Positions 8,419 to 17,141 of a stretch of 64,000 bases of DNA are shown here, piece after piece. Within the stretch, counting starts at the first letter, position 1, and each line of letters starts with the position of its first letter. The stretch is from Streptomyces sp. NRRL S-646 (GTDB lineage: Bacteria > Actinomycetota > Actinomycetes > Streptomycetales > Streptomycetaceae). Under the pieces are notes generated by a model, which made no database searches, had not been told where the DNA came from, and was given only the letters and a program-made list of their open reading frames with translations. The stretch is from NCBI RefSeq assembly GCF_000720765.1, contig NZ_JODC01000010.1, positions 186,001 to 250,000 on the forward strand, read 5' to 3'. A program made the position numbers and the translations under genes.

Positions 8419-9915
8419 GTGAGCAGCACCCTCTTCCGGACGAAGAAGGTCGAGCAGTCCATCCTCGATACCGAGGAACCCGAGCACGCGCTCAGGAAAT
8501 CCCTGTCCGCGCTCGATCTGACGGTCTTCGGCGTCGGCGTCATCATCGGTACCGGCATCTTCGTTCTCACCGGCACGGTGGCCAAGAACAACGCCGGCCC
8601 CGCCGTCGCCCTGGCCTTCGTCGCGGCCGGCGTCGCCTGCGGGCTCGCCGCGCTCTGCTACGCCGAGTTCGCCTCCACGGTCCCGGTGGCCGGCTCGGCG
8701 TACACCTTCTCGTACGCCTCCCTGGGCGAACTGCCCGCCTGGATCATCGGCTGGGACCTGGTCCTGGAGTTCGCGCTCGGTACGGCGGTGGTGGCCGTCG
8801 GCTGGTCCGGGTACATCGCCTCACTCCTCGACAACGCCGGCTGGCATCTGCCCGAGAGGCTGAGCGGCAGGGAGGGGGCGCACGGCTTCGGCTTCGACAT
8901 CCTCGCCGCCGCCCTCGTCCTGGTGCTGACCGCGATCCTCGTGGTGGGTACGAAGCTCTCCGCGCGGGTCACCTCCGTCGTCGTCGCCATCAAGGTGACC
9001 GTCGTTCTGACCGTGATCGTCGCGGGTCTGTTCTTCGTCAAGGGCGACAACTACCAGCCGTTCGTCCCGAAGTCGCAGACGGTGGAGGCGGGCGGCAGCC
9101 TCAAGGCCCCGCTCATCCAGCTGATGTTCGGCTGGGCGCCCTCCAACTTCGGCGTGATGGGCATCTTCACCGCCGCGTCCGTCGTCTTCTTCGCGTTCAT
9201 CGGTTTCGACGTGGTCGCCACGGCCGCCGAGGAGACCAGGAACCCGCAGCGGGACATGCCGCGCGGCATCCTCGGCTCGCTCGTCATCTGCACGGTGCTG
9301 TACGTCGCCGTGTCGCTCGTCGTCACCGGGATGGAGCACTACACCAGGCTGTCCGTGAGCGCCCCGCTCGCCGACGCCTTCAAGGCCACCGGACACCCCT
9401 GGTTCGCGGGCTTCATCAGCTTCGGCGCCGCCGTCGGCCTGACGACGGTCTGCATGATCCTGCTCCTCGGGCAGACCCGGGTCTTCTTCGCGATGAGCCG
9501 CGACGGACTGCTGCCGCGCTTCTTCTCGCACGTCCACCCGCGGTTCAGGACCCCGCACCGGCCGACCATCCTGCTCGGCGTGATCATCGCGATCGTCGCG
9601 GGCTTCACCAGCCTCAGCGAACTCGCGGAACTGGTGAACATCGGCACGCTGTTCGCGTTCATCGTCGTCGCGATCGGCGTGATCATCCTCCGCAACACCC
9701 GCCCCGACCTGCCCCGCGCCTTCCGCACCCCGTGGGTCCCGGTCATCCCGATCCTGTCGGTGTGCGCCTCGCTGTGGCTGATGCTCAACCTGCCCGCCGA
9801 GACCTGGCTCCGGTTCGCCATCTGGATGGTGATCGGCTTCTTCGTGTACTTCCTCTACGGCCGCTCCCACAGCCGTCTCGCACGCGGCGAGCAGACCGGG
9901 TCGGCGAGGTCTTGA
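8419..9915 (+). CDS. APC-superfamily amino acid permease (cationic amino acid transporter type)
   Basis: This integral membrane transporter of 498 aa has about twelve hydrophobic segments. The N-terminal region contains the APC signature GVGVIIGTGIFVLTG in the first segment, then YAEFASTVPVAGSAYTF, typical of the CAT/YfnA subfamily. FFAMSRDGLLPRFF is conserved in mid-protein. Substrate is not determinable; basic or branched amino acids are usual for the family. GTG 8419 is used because GGGAGGT lies about 7 nt upstream. The gene is convergent with the next one, with a short hairpin between. Confidence 0.85.
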   Translation: MSSTLFRTKKVEQSILDTEEPEHALRKSLSALDLTVFGVGVIIGTGIFVLTGTVAKNNAGPAVALAFVAAGVACGLAALCYAEFASTVPVAGSAYTFSYASLGELPAWIIGWDLVLEFALGTAVVAVGWSGYIASLLDNAGWHLPERLSGREGAHGFGFDILAAALVLVLTAILVVGTKLSARVTSVVVAIKVTVVLTVIVAGLFFVKGDNYQPFVPKSQTVEAGGSLKAPLIQLMFGWAPSNFGVMGIFTAASVVFFAFIGFDVVATAAEETRNPQRDMPRGILGSLVICTVLYVAVSLVVTGMEHYTRLSVSAPLADAFKATGHPWFAGFISFGAAVGLTTVCMILLLGQTRVFFAMSRDGLLPRFFSHVHPRFRTPHRPTILLGVIIAIVAGFTSLSELAELVNIGTLFAFIVVAIGVIILRNTRPDLPRAFRTPWVPVIPILSVCASLWLMLNLPAETWLRFAIWMVIGFFVYFLYGRSHSRLARGEQTGSARS

Positions 9916-9933
9916 AGCCGCCGGGCCGGGAGG

Positions 9934-9950
9934 GGGAGTGGTCAACTCCC
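9934..9950. terminator. Short bidirectional hairpin between convergent genes
   Basis: A 6-bp inverted repeat (GGGAGT with ACTCCC, 5-nt loop) lies between the permease stop and the stop of the minus-strand gene. On the plus strand, TTG follows the stem. It may terminate both transcripts, but the stem is short. Confidence 0.4.
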
Positions 9951-9953
9951 TTG

Positions 9954-10328
9954 TCACGCAGGCCTGACGGTACGGGGGCCCGAGACCTCCGCCCCCAACT
10001 CCTGCACCCTGCACCGCAGTTCCCGGTCCGCTGTCACCACCAGGACCGGGCGTTCCCCCGCCCCGGCGACCAGGTCGACCATGTGGTCGTCCCCGCTGCC
10101 CGGCGCCGACTCGACCTGGACGCCGGGCACCGTCTCCACCCCGCGCGCCGCACCCTCCACCACGAGGACGATCTCCACGGGACCGGAGTGGCCGGGGAGA
10201 CCGTCGGCCGCGAGCCGGTCGCGGAGGCGTTCCGCGGCCCCCCGCCGGTCACGCCACCAGCCGTCGGGCACCGACCCGACGACGTTCGCGGCGTCGACGA
10301 TCACGAGCAGGGGGTCGCTCTCACTCAT
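9954..10328 (-). CDS. NYN/PIN-like nuclease-fold protein
   Basis: The 124-aa cytosolic protein begins LLVIVDAANVVGSVPDGWW. The D-x-x-N pattern of PIN/NYN-fold RNases appears in that strand, then GDDHMVDLV and VLVVTADRELRCRVQELGA supply the later acidic residues expected in this fold. I infer a small PIN-like domain protein, possibly an RNase; activity is unproven. ATG 10328 is chosen although no clear ribosome-binding site precedes it; a TTG six codons upstream is possible. The downstream neighbour on the opposite strand is the amino acid permease. Confidence 0.65.
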   Translation of the reverse strand: MSESDPLLVIVDAANVVGSVPDGWWRDRRGAAERLRDRLAADGLPGHSGPVEIVLVVEGAARGVETVPGVQVESAPGSGDDHMVDLVAGAGERPVLVVTADRELRCRVQELGAEVSGPRTVRPA

Positions 10329-10363
10329 GCGGCAAGGTTCGCACAACCGCCGCTGCCGGCCGC

Positions 10364-11254
10364 TCAGTCCACCGGCTTCTCGTCGAAGCTGGCGTAGTAC
10401 GCGGCGGCCATGTCCTCGTCGCCGTGTCCCTGCGCGGCGGCCCGCTCCATGCGCTCGGCGGTCGCGGCGGCCACGTCCAGGCGGACGCCGTTCTGGCGGC
10501 CTGCCTCGACGATCAGACGGGCGTCCTTGGCGGCCGTGGCCACCGCGAACTGGGCGGGAGACAGCTGGTCGTTCAGGACCAGTCCGGCCTTGGCCTTGAG
10601 GTAACCCATGTCGAGCGGACCGCCCGCGATCAGGTCGAAGAAGTTCTGCGGGTCGACGCCGAGCGCCTGGGACAGGGCCAGCACCTCACCGGTCGCCGCG
10701 GTCGCGGCGAGGACCCAGCTGTTGGCGACCAGCTTCAGCCGGGTCGCGCTGCCTGCCGCGCCGTCGTCCCCGGTCCACAGCGTGCGGGCGCCGACCGCGT
10801 CGAACACCGGCTGTACCGCCGCCCGGCCCTCGACGGGCCCGGCGGCCACCACTGTCAGCTGTCCGGCCTCAGCGGGCTGGCGGGTGCCGAGCACCGGGGC
10901 GTCGAAGAAGACGAGGCCGTGCTCGTCGGCGAACGCGGCCAGTTCCGCGATCGCCCCGATGCCGGCCGTGGTCGACTGCACCCAGGCGGCGCCGGGGCGC
11001 AGCGCGGGGGCGGCCTCGCGCATGGCGTCCAGGGCCGCGGGACCGTCGTAGAGCATGGTCAGGACGACATCGGCGCCCTGGACGGCCTCGGCGGGCGTGT
11101 CGGCGATGTGCGCTCCGTCGGCGGCGAGCGGCTCGGCCTTGGCGCGGGTGCGGTTCCAGACGCGGACCAAGTGGCCGGCGCGGGCAAGGTTGCGGGCCAT
11201 GGCGGCGCCCATGATGCCGGTGCCGAGGACGCTCACGGTGAGCTGGTCGGTCAT
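10364..11254 (-). CDS. NAD(P)-dependent beta-hydroxyacid dehydrogenase (3-hydroxyisobutyrate dehydrogenase-like)
   Basis: The 296-aa enzyme has an N-terminal Rossmann fold (VSVLGTGIMGAAMARNLARAGH) and the all-helical C-terminal domain of the 6-phosphogluconate dehydrogenase superfamily. The catalytic lysine region is visible as TRLKLVANSWVLAA around residue 170. Such enzymes oxidise short beta-hydroxyacids or reduce semialdehydes; the true substrate is unknown. ATG 11254 has AAGGAAG upstream. The gap to the NYN-like gene is 35 nt, so the two may be co-transcribed. Confidence 0.85.
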   Translation of the reverse strand: MTDQLTVSVLGTGIMGAAMARNLARAGHLVRVWNRTRAKAEPLAADGAHIADTPAEAVQGADVVLTMLYDGPAALDAMREAAPALRPGAAWVQSTTAGIGAIAELAAFADEHGLVFFDAPVLGTRQPAEAGQLTVVAAGPVEGRAAVQPVFDAVGARTLWTGDDGAAGSATRLKLVANSWVLAATAATGEVLALSQALGVDPQNFFDLIAGGPLDMGYLKAKAGLVLNDQLSPAQFAVATAAKDARLIVEAGRQNGVRLDVAAATAERMERAAAQGHGDEDMAAAYYASFDEKPVD

Positions 11255-11382
11255 GAGATCGGCTTCCTTCTCACTGTTGCTGTGGTTGCTGAGGAACAGC
11301 CTGCCCGCTCTGCGTCCGGCCGCACGCACAGGACACAGGGGCCGGGCCGCGGCCCGCGTGTCGCCCCGCTTAGAGTGAAGCG

Positions 11383-12399
11383 GTGAACGGCGACTGGCTC
11401 CTACGCGGCCGTGACGGCCGGCTCAGTGTCTACCTCCCCACGGACGACGCCCTCCTGTGCCGGGCGGAACGCTCACCCGGCGGTCCCTGGACGGACGCGC
11501 ACCGGGTCGGCGGCGAGCAGAGGCTGCACCCGTCACCCGCGGTCGGACAGGGCAGCGACTCCTACGCCCATCTGGTCTCCTGGCGGCCCACCGTGTCCGG
11601 CGAGGCGGGCCTCGTGCACTCCACCCACTTCCGGCCCCGGCTCGCGGCCCTCGACTGGGCGCCGGTCGGGCACCCCGACAAGAAGGGAGCCCGCACCGGC
11701 CCGCCCGCCATCGCGGTCGACGCCGAGGGACGCGCCCATGTCTTCGTCCGCAACAACGGCGGCGGGGTGAGCATGGTCGCGCAGAAGGAGAAGGGCGGCT
11801 GGGACCCCTGGCGGGACCTCAAGGGGCGTGACGTACAAGGGGAGTTGGCCGCGGTGACGGGGGAGTCGGGCCGCGTTGAGGTGTACGCGGCCGTCCCCGG
11901 CGGCATCCTGCACTGGCGGCAGGAGGAGGCGGGCGCCCAGCCGGGCCTGGAGGAGGCGATGGAGGCGCCGGTCCGCCCGGACACCCTGTACGCGCTGGCC
12001 ACCTCCCCGGACGGTACGACCCTCTTCTACACCGACGAGTCGGGAGACCTGTGCGCCTGGCGCCCCGGCACCAAGCCCGTCACCCTGCTGCCCTCCGCCG
12101 GACCCGGCCCCGTCTCCGCAGTGCGCTGCGAACTCGACGGCCACGACTGCACGTTGCTCGCGCAGCGTTCTTCCAGTGGGCGGGTCGCCTTTGCCGCGTA
12201 TCCGACGGAGCAGGAGTCGGCAGGGGCGTGGTGGGCGGAATCGGGACCACAGCTTCCGGCGGACGCCGTGGTGTCACTCGCGGTGGATGAGGATGGGCGG
12301 GTGGTGGCGGCAACGTTGTCCCCGTCGACCGGACAGCTCCTGCTCACCCGCCGCAAGGACGAGCCGGGACTGGCGCTGGAGGCCTGGCGGGAGGTCTGA
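11383..12399 (+). CDS. Hypothetical protein with beta-propeller-like repeats
   Basis: I do not recognise this 338-aa protein. It has no signal peptide or membrane segment. Repeating W- and G-rich strands recur about every 45-50 residues (for example HVFVRNNGGGVSMVAQ, VYAAVPGGILHWRQEE and DLCAWRPGTK), a pattern like tachylectin-type or sialidase-like propellers. GTG 11383 is the start. It is divergent from the dehydrogenase gene across about 130 nt. Confidence 0.6.
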   Translation: MNGDWLLRGRDGRLSVYLPTDDALLCRAERSPGGPWTDAHRVGGEQRLHPSPAVGQGSDSYAHLVSWRPTVSGEAGLVHSTHFRPRLAALDWAPVGHPDKKGARTGPPAIAVDAEGRAHVFVRNNGGGVSMVAQKEKGGWDPWRDLKGRDVQGELAAVTGESGRVEVYAAVPGGILHWRQEEAGAQPGLEEAMEAPVRPDTLYALATSPDGTTLFYTDESGDLCAWRPGTKPVTLLPSAGPGPVSAVRCELDGHDCTLLAQRSSSGRVAFAAYPTEQESAGAWWAESGPQLPADAVVSLAVDEDGRVVAATLSPSTGQLLLTRRKDEPGLALEAWREV

Positions 12400-12730
12400 C
12401 GCCCCGCGGTTCAGCGCCTCGTCCGCTTCCGCTTACCGCTGTGGCCGGTTCCTGCCGTCGCCCGGCGAGTGCCTCAGGTCGTTCCGTTTACCAGCCGAAC
12501 GGGATCACATGGGGGCAGTTAGTTACAGGAGACACTCAAGGTATGGAAAAGGTTGTACAGATGTGTGCGTGACAAGAGGCACTTGAGGCACTTGTGGTGA
12601 CGATGTGAAGGTCTTGTTAACCTTCCCCAACTTGTTCGATTTTTTTCGCGCGGGTGGCCGAGAGCCGCCCGCGCTTCTGTTGCCGTGCCAACGGGGTTGG
12701 GAATGAGGCGGCATCCGTGCCGCGAAGAAG
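12400..12730. other. AT-richer intergenic region before the truncated GT2 gene
   Basis: These 331 nt hold no convincing gene. Visible elements are a 9-codon ORF at 12543-12572 (MEKVVQMCA, preceded by GGAG), a tandem GAGGCACTT repeat at 12576-12593, and a GC hairpin at 12648-12674 preceded by seven T residues. The last codons before ATG 12731 (from 12707, reading GIRAAKK) continue the glycosyltransferase reading frame back to a TGA at 12704. The normal catalytic N-terminus is absent from all frames here. Confidence 0.5.
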
Positions 12731-14029
12731 ATGCGCCGCGAGTTCGAGGCCCGTGGTGTGAAGTACACCGTCAGCGTGCAGCCCGAGAACAAGGGCAAGC
12801 GCGAGGCCCTGGCGCTGGGCTTCGAGGCGGCGCCGTACTCGGACATCTTCCTGTGCGTGGACTCGGACACGGTTCTGTCCCGGGACACCGTCCGCGAGCT
12901 GCTGCTGCCGCTGGCCGACGAGAAGATCATGGCGTCCACCGGCATGGTGCTGGCGCTCAACCACGACAGCAACATCTTCACGCGCCTGCAGGACCTCAGG
13001 TACGGCAACTCCTTCCTCTTCGAGCGGGCCGCGTACTCCCGTCTGAAGTCGGTCCTGTGCTGCTGCGGCGCGCTCTCCGCGTACCGCGGCACGCTGGTGC
13101 GCAAGTACCTCCCGGACTTCCTCAACCAGCAGTTCCTGGGCAAGCCGGCCGTCTTCGGTGACGACCGCCGCATGACCAACTACTGCCTCATGGAAGGGCA
13201 GGTCGTCTTCCAGGAGACCGCCGTCGGCTACACGGCCGTCCCCGAGAAGCTGCCGCACTTCCTGCGCCAGCAGGTCCGCTGGAACAAGTCCTTCTTCCGC
13301 GAGTCCCTGTGGGCCTTCACGCACCAGAAGAAGTACCGCCCCGCCTTCTGGCTGACCTGTATGGAACTAGCGCTGTGGCTGGTCTTCGGCACGGCGATGT
13401 TCTACTCGATGGTCATCACGCCGATCGTGCATCCGGATCGCTTCGTCGCCCACATCGGTGACTACCTCGTCTTCATGGTGCTGATGGGCTACCTCCGCAA
13501 CGTCCGCTACCTCGACTTCCCGCGCCGTGGCATGGGCTTCATCAAGCGCTTCGGCATGTTCCTGCTGGCACCGATCTACGGCGTGATCCAGCTGACGCTG
13601 CTGACCCCGCTCCGCTTCTATGCGCTGCTCACCCTGCACAAGGGCAGCTGGGGCACCCGGCAGGCCGGCGTCGAGGTGTCCGTGGCCGGCGATCACGAGG
13701 CCGACGTGACGGAGATCTTCGAGGAAGAGGACCCGTACTCCGACAAGAAGGTCACTGAGACGCTCCAGCTGATGCGTCTCGAGGGCGCGGCGCTGCGCCG
13801 CACGGCCCACCGCGTCGCCCCCGCCATCCCCAGCCAGCCGCAGCCGCTGCCCGGCTACGACGAGCAGCACGCCTACGCGCCCCAGCAGCGGGTGTCCTGG
13901 GGCACCCCGGAACCACAGTGGCAGGGCGGACAGCACGACCCGTACCACAACGGGCAGAACCCCAACTACCCGGACCACCAAGGCCAGTACGTCGATCCCT
14001 CCTGGCGGCAGGGCGGCCAGGGCTGGTGA
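12731..14029 (+). CDS. Family 2 glycosyltransferase, hyaluronan/chitin-synthase-like, probably 5'-truncated
   Basis: The 432-aa membrane protein resembles processive GT2 synthases (NodC/HasA type). Visible motifs are NKGKREALALGF, LCVDSDTVL (DxD), SVLCCCGALSAYRG, FGDDRRMTNYCL and the processivity motif QQVRW. Three or four C-terminal membrane segments follow, then a Pro/Gln/Tyr-rich tail of about 100 residues. The usual N-terminal part (P-x-x-N-E and the first aspartate, V-D-D-G-S) is missing, and the homologous frame stops at a TGA 27 nt upstream. It may therefore be an inactive remnant or a recombined allele. It converges on the deacetylase gene, implying an extracellular aminopolysaccharide locus. 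Confidence 0.7.
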   Translation: MRREFEARGVKYTVSVQPENKGKREALALGFEAAPYSDIFLCVDSDTVLSRDTVRELLLPLADEKIMASTGMVLALNHDSNIFTRLQDLRYGNSFLFERAAYSRLKSVLCCCGALSAYRGTLVRKYLPDFLNQQFLGKPAVFGDDRRMTNYCLMEGQVVFQETAVGYTAVPEKLPHFLRQQVRWNKSFFRESLWAFTHQKKYRPAFWLTCMELALWLVFGTAMFYSMVITPIVHPDRFVAHIGDYLVFMVLMGYLRNVRYLDFPRRGMGFIKRFGMFLLAPIYGVIQLTLLTPLRFYALLTLHKGSWGTRQAGVEVSVAGDHEADVTEIFEEEDPYSDKKVTETLQLMRLEGAALRRTAHRVAPAIPSQPQPLPGYDEQHAYAPQQRVSWGTPEPQWQGGQHDPYHNGQNPNYPDHQGQYVDPSWRQGGQGW

Positions 14030-14068
14030 GCGTGAGGGGGCGGTTGTGGCCGCCCCCTCGGCCGTTCC

Positions 14069-15529
14069 CTACGTGTAGTACGCCATCGCCTCGGCCACCG
14101 TCAGCACGGGAATCCCCCGGTCGGTGATCGCTTTCATCAGCGTGTCCAGGCCCGCCCTGCTGATTTCCGTGCTGGCCGCCGGAGCCCCGGCCACGATCCG
14201 GTGCAGACAGAGGATCAGCCAGTCGCCGCTGTGCGCGCACCGGTCGAGCCGGCCGCCGGCCGCGATCAGGTTCGCAAGCGCCGTACCGCCGATTCCCGAG
14301 CCGTCGTTGATGCCGGTGAGCGCCTTCAGGCGGTACGGCATCGCGGGCGCGAAGGACTCGATGGTCTCGGAGACGATCGACCGGGCCGTGGTGAAGTGCC
14401 GGCTCGCGATCCGGTCCACCGGCACGCCGTCCGTGGTCTTCTCGAAGGCGCCGTGCGGATAGGCGAAGTGCTCGCTGGTGAAGCCGTTGCCGACGAGCCA
14501 TTCCCGCAGGGTCCGCAGATCGTCGTCCACCTGCTGAGCGGTGAGGGCGCTGTAGCTCGCCGTGTGGGCGCTCGTCGCGTACGCGTGCCCGGCCATCTCC
14601 CAGCCCGAGAAGTCCTGCAGCGACCGCATCTGATCAAGCGTCAGAAAGGTGTCGCTGCCGATGGCGTCGGCGATGTTGTAGACGGTGCCGGAGCAGCCGT
14701 ACGCGTCCATCACCGGCCGGGCGAGCCCGTGCACGGAGGTGTGCGAGTCGTCGAAGGTGATCGAGACGACGCCCTTGGGGAAGACGGACGAGGTGTCCGG
14801 GATCAGCTCGACGGCCTGGAGGTGGTACGTCACCGGGCCGCCCGCGTTGTCGTACACCGCGAAGGACATGTCCGTGAAGCCGGTCGTGGTGGACGGCACT
14901 CCGGCGGACGAGATCGAGTACGTCCCGGCCGCGCTGGTGACGTCGGCCCACTGCAGGTGCACCGTGACCCACTCGCCGGACTGCACGTAGTTCGTGGCGG
15001 TGGCGGAGTGCGTGTGGAACTGCCAGAGGAAGTGGTTCGCGAGTGAGCCGGTGCCCAGGTAGAAGGACATCTTCGACAGGTGGGCGGTGTCGTCGACCCG
15101 GAGGACGAGCCGGACCGCCTTGCCGGTCAGGCTCGTCGCCGCACCGCCGAGCCTGCGGACGTACGACTGATTTCCTGTGCCCGTGGTGGTCACCCGCACC
15201 GACTGGGTACCGCGCACGAACAGCGAGGTGTCGTTCACGTCGGCGGAGGAGGTGCCGGTGCCGGCGGCACTCCAGCCGTGCCCGGACTGAAACTGCTGGG
15301 ACCAGGTGGCGCGCCGGTATCTGGGACGGCGACCGGAAGGAGCGTATGGCGGTGGTGTGCCCAGGCTCCCCGGGCCGACAGCCGCCACCGGTCCGGCCGA
15401 GGCGGTACTGAGCGAGGCACCGCCGGCCGTCACCAGCCCCGCGGTTCCGGCCAGTCGCAGTGCGGACCGGCGGCTCAACCCCTGTGCGTCCAGGGCCTTT
15501 TCACGGCTCATGCGTGCCCCCCAATTCAT
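14069..15529 (-). CDS. Secreted polysaccharide deacetylase (NodB fold), Tat signal
   Basis: The 486-aa exported enzyme of carbohydrate esterase family 4 removes acetyl groups from an aminopolysaccharide. The N-terminus has a twin-arginine motif (SRRSALRLAG) and a hydrophobic, Ala-rich stretch. Residues of about 80-260 form a jelly-roll, lectin-like module. The NodB domain follows, with metal-binding FDDSH, then GHAYATSAH and FAYPHGAF. LILCLHRIV near the C-terminus is the His motif. Start ATG 15529 is used; ATG 15511 is an alternative that places the RR motif nearer the N-terminus. It lies 14 nt after the CBM3 gene, so the two form an operon. Confidence 0.83.
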   Translation of the reverse strand: MNWGARMSREKALDAQGLSRRSALRLAGTAGLVTAGGASLSTASAGPVAAVGPGSLGTPPPYAPSGRRPRYRRATWSQQFQSGHGWSAAGTGTSSADVNDTSLFVRGTQSVRVTTTGTGNQSYVRRLGGAATSLTGKAVRLVLRVDDTAHLSKMSFYLGTGSLANHFLWQFHTHSATATNYVQSGEWVTVHLQWADVTSAAGTYSISSAGVPSTTTGFTDMSFAVYDNAGGPVTYHLQAVELIPDTSSVFPKGVVSITFDDSHTSVHGLARPVMDAYGCSGTVYNIADAIGSDTFLTLDQMRSLQDFSGWEMAGHAYATSAHTASYSALTAQQVDDDLRTLREWLVGNGFTSEHFAYPHGAFEKTTDGVPVDRIASRHFTTARSIVSETIESFAPAMPYRLKALTGINDGSGIGGTALANLIAAGGRLDRCAHSGDWLILCLHRIVAGAPAASTEISRAGLDTLMKAITDRGIPVLTVAEAMAYYT

Positions 15530-15543
15530 ACTGGCCCCCCGGC

Positions 15544-16968
15544 TCAGGATGTGGTGTTGAAGTAGTTCAGTCCGTTCTCGCTGTAGTTCTTGACCGCCGC
15601 GTCGATGCCGTCGAGCGACATCGCGTCCTTGGCGCTGTAGTAGAGCCAGTCGACCTTCATGTCCCAGGCGCGCTCGCCGCCCTTGAAGGGCAGGTCGATG
15701 AACCAGGTGTTGAAGTTCACGGACATGCCCGCGCGCGGGGCGTACTTGCCGCTGGTGCTGTAGATCTTCTTGCCGTCGACGCGGTAGGTCACCACGCCGT
15801 CCTTGACCGTCATCACGACGGTGCGCCAGCCGGCCAGGCTCTTGACGGTCGTGTTGTACACACGGTCCTCGACGGTGTGCCAGGTCACGTTGTCCAGCTT
15901 GGGGCCGAGCCGTCCCCAGCCCCCGTTCGGCAAGTACTCGTTGTCGAGCTCGCTGTATGTCGGGCCCTTGCCGCCGATGGTGTAGAAGGTCTGGTTGACG
16001 TGGTCGCCGTTCCTGCCGGACGTGGGGTCGTCGCTGAAGTGGATCCGGGCGGCGTACGTCCCGGAGCGGAATTCGCGTCCCGAAGTGCCCACACTGGCCT
16101 GCTTGGTGCCGGACTTCGTACCGTCCGTGCGGGCACGGAGATCGAGCACTTGGCCGTCGCCCAGGGCGTCCTTGTCGGAGGGGAAGGTGACGCCGTCGGC
16201 CGACCACGTGTCGTGGATGCCGGGCCCGCCGCCGCTCGTGCGGACCAGCCAGCCGTGCCTGAACAGCGCGGGGTCCTTCGGGCCGGTGTAGTGGAAGTTG
16301 TCGAAGAGGACACCGGAGGGGACGGTCGGCAGGGGACGGGCGGCGGTCTTTGAGGTGCCCTTGGAGTCGTCGGGCTTCGTGCCGTCCGGCTCCTCGCCCC
16401 AGGCGAGAACCCCGCGCTTGTACGCGGTGACCGTCTTCGACTCCTTGTACGTCGTCTTCCCTGCGTCGAAGGAGCGGTCGTTCGACTGGTCGAGCTTCTT
16501 GTGGTCGACGCGGTACAGCTGGACGTCGAGGCCCTTGCTGTTGGCGCCCGGCTGCAGCGTGCCCGCCCCGTCCGCGAACCTGAGCTCGAGACAGTGGTCG
16601 GCGGTCCCGGTGGGCTTGTCCAGCTCGACGACGCTCCCGGCGACGTCGGAGCAGCCGAAGGCGGCCTGGACGCAGTTGAAGGCGTACGAGCCGCCGTCCG
16701 CCGTGAAGTAGTACCGCAGCGTCACCTCACTCAGCGGCAGCGGCTTCTTCGACTCGTTGAAGATCTCAAGCGAGGGCTCGGCCGTCGTGGCCGCCGCGGG
16801 TGTGGCCGTCCGGTACCGGACGGTGAGCTCGGGCGGGTCCGGGTTCGCCTTGCGCCAGATCGGATACAGCGCCGTGGCGCCCGCGGCCACAACCGCAACG
16901 AGAAGGAGCAGCTTGACCTTGGGCCACACCCGACGTCGGGGTTGTTGGCGGCGGCGGGTGGACGCCAC
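15544..16968 (-). CDS. Membrane-anchored CBM3 / concanavalin-fold polysaccharide-active protein
   Basis: The 474-aa protein has a basic N-terminus, one membrane anchor (VKLLLLVAVVAAGATALYPI) and an extracellular part. Residues of about 50-180 look like a family 3 carbohydrate-binding module (LTVRYRT, LPLSEVTLRYYFT, GTLQPGANSKGLDVQL). After a linker, residues of about 230-470 form a beta-rich domain like GH16/polysaccharide-lyase concanavalin folds (GHGWLVRTSGG-like start, TFYTIGG, YSELDNEYLPNGGWG). An E-x-D-x-E catalytic triad is suggested only loosely by ELDNE. GTG 16968 has GGAGG 7 nt upstream. It precedes the deacetylase in one operon and probably binds or trims the same polymer. Confidence 0.68.
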   Translation of the reverse strand: MASTRRRQQPRRRVWPKVKLLLLVAVVAAGATALYPIWRKANPDPPELTVRYRTATPAAATTAEPSLEIFNESKKPLPLSEVTLRYYFTADGGSYAFNCVQAAFGCSDVAGSVVELDKPTGTADHCLELRFADGAGTLQPGANSKGLDVQLYRVDHKKLDQSNDRSFDAGKTTYKESKTVTAYKRGVLAWGEEPDGTKPDDSKGTSKTAARPLPTVPSGVLFDNFHYTGPKDPALFRHGWLVRTSGGGPGIHDTWSADGVTFPSDKDALGDGQVLDLRARTDGTKSGTKQASVGTSGREFRSGTYAARIHFSDDPTSGRNGDHVNQTFYTIGGKGPTYSELDNEYLPNGGWGRLGPKLDNVTWHTVEDRVYNTTVKSLAGWRTVVMTVKDGVVTYRVDGKKIYSTSGKYAPRAGMSVNFNTWFIDLPFKGGERAWDMKVDWLYYSAKDAMSLDGIDAAVKNYSENGLNYFNTTS

Positions 16969-17081
16969 GGAGTTCCTCCGCAGGAAATCGATACGTTCCG
17001 ACCCGTCTCTGATCAGGAACGGCAACTGAATGTGAAGAATGTGATCTGACTGTGTGGAGATCCTAACGGTAAACGCACGGT

Positions 17082-17128
17082 AAAGGGGGCGGACCGCCCG
17101 GATCGATACCGGGCGGCCCGCCCCCTTT
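17082..17128 (-). terminator. Terminator after fadB
   Basis: A nested hairpin has an outer perfect 11-bp stem (AAAGGGGGCGG with CCGCCCCCTTT) and an inner 8-bp stem (CCGCCCGG with CCGGGCGG). It starts 14 nt beyond the fadB stop on the minus strand and ends in TTTA in the direction of transcription. Confidence 0.85.
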
Positions 17129-17141
17129 CAGGGCAGTGCCG

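Noticed and set aside
12543..12572. 9-codon ORF MEKVVQMCA as a leader peptide
   Set aside because: It has a GGAG upstream, but no attenuator structure or downstream coupling; nothing beyond chance supports it.
15530..16207. N-terminal extension of the deacetylase frame into the CBM3 gene
   Set aside because: The extension overlaps a well-supported gene in another frame; the Tat signal at about 15510 shows the true start.
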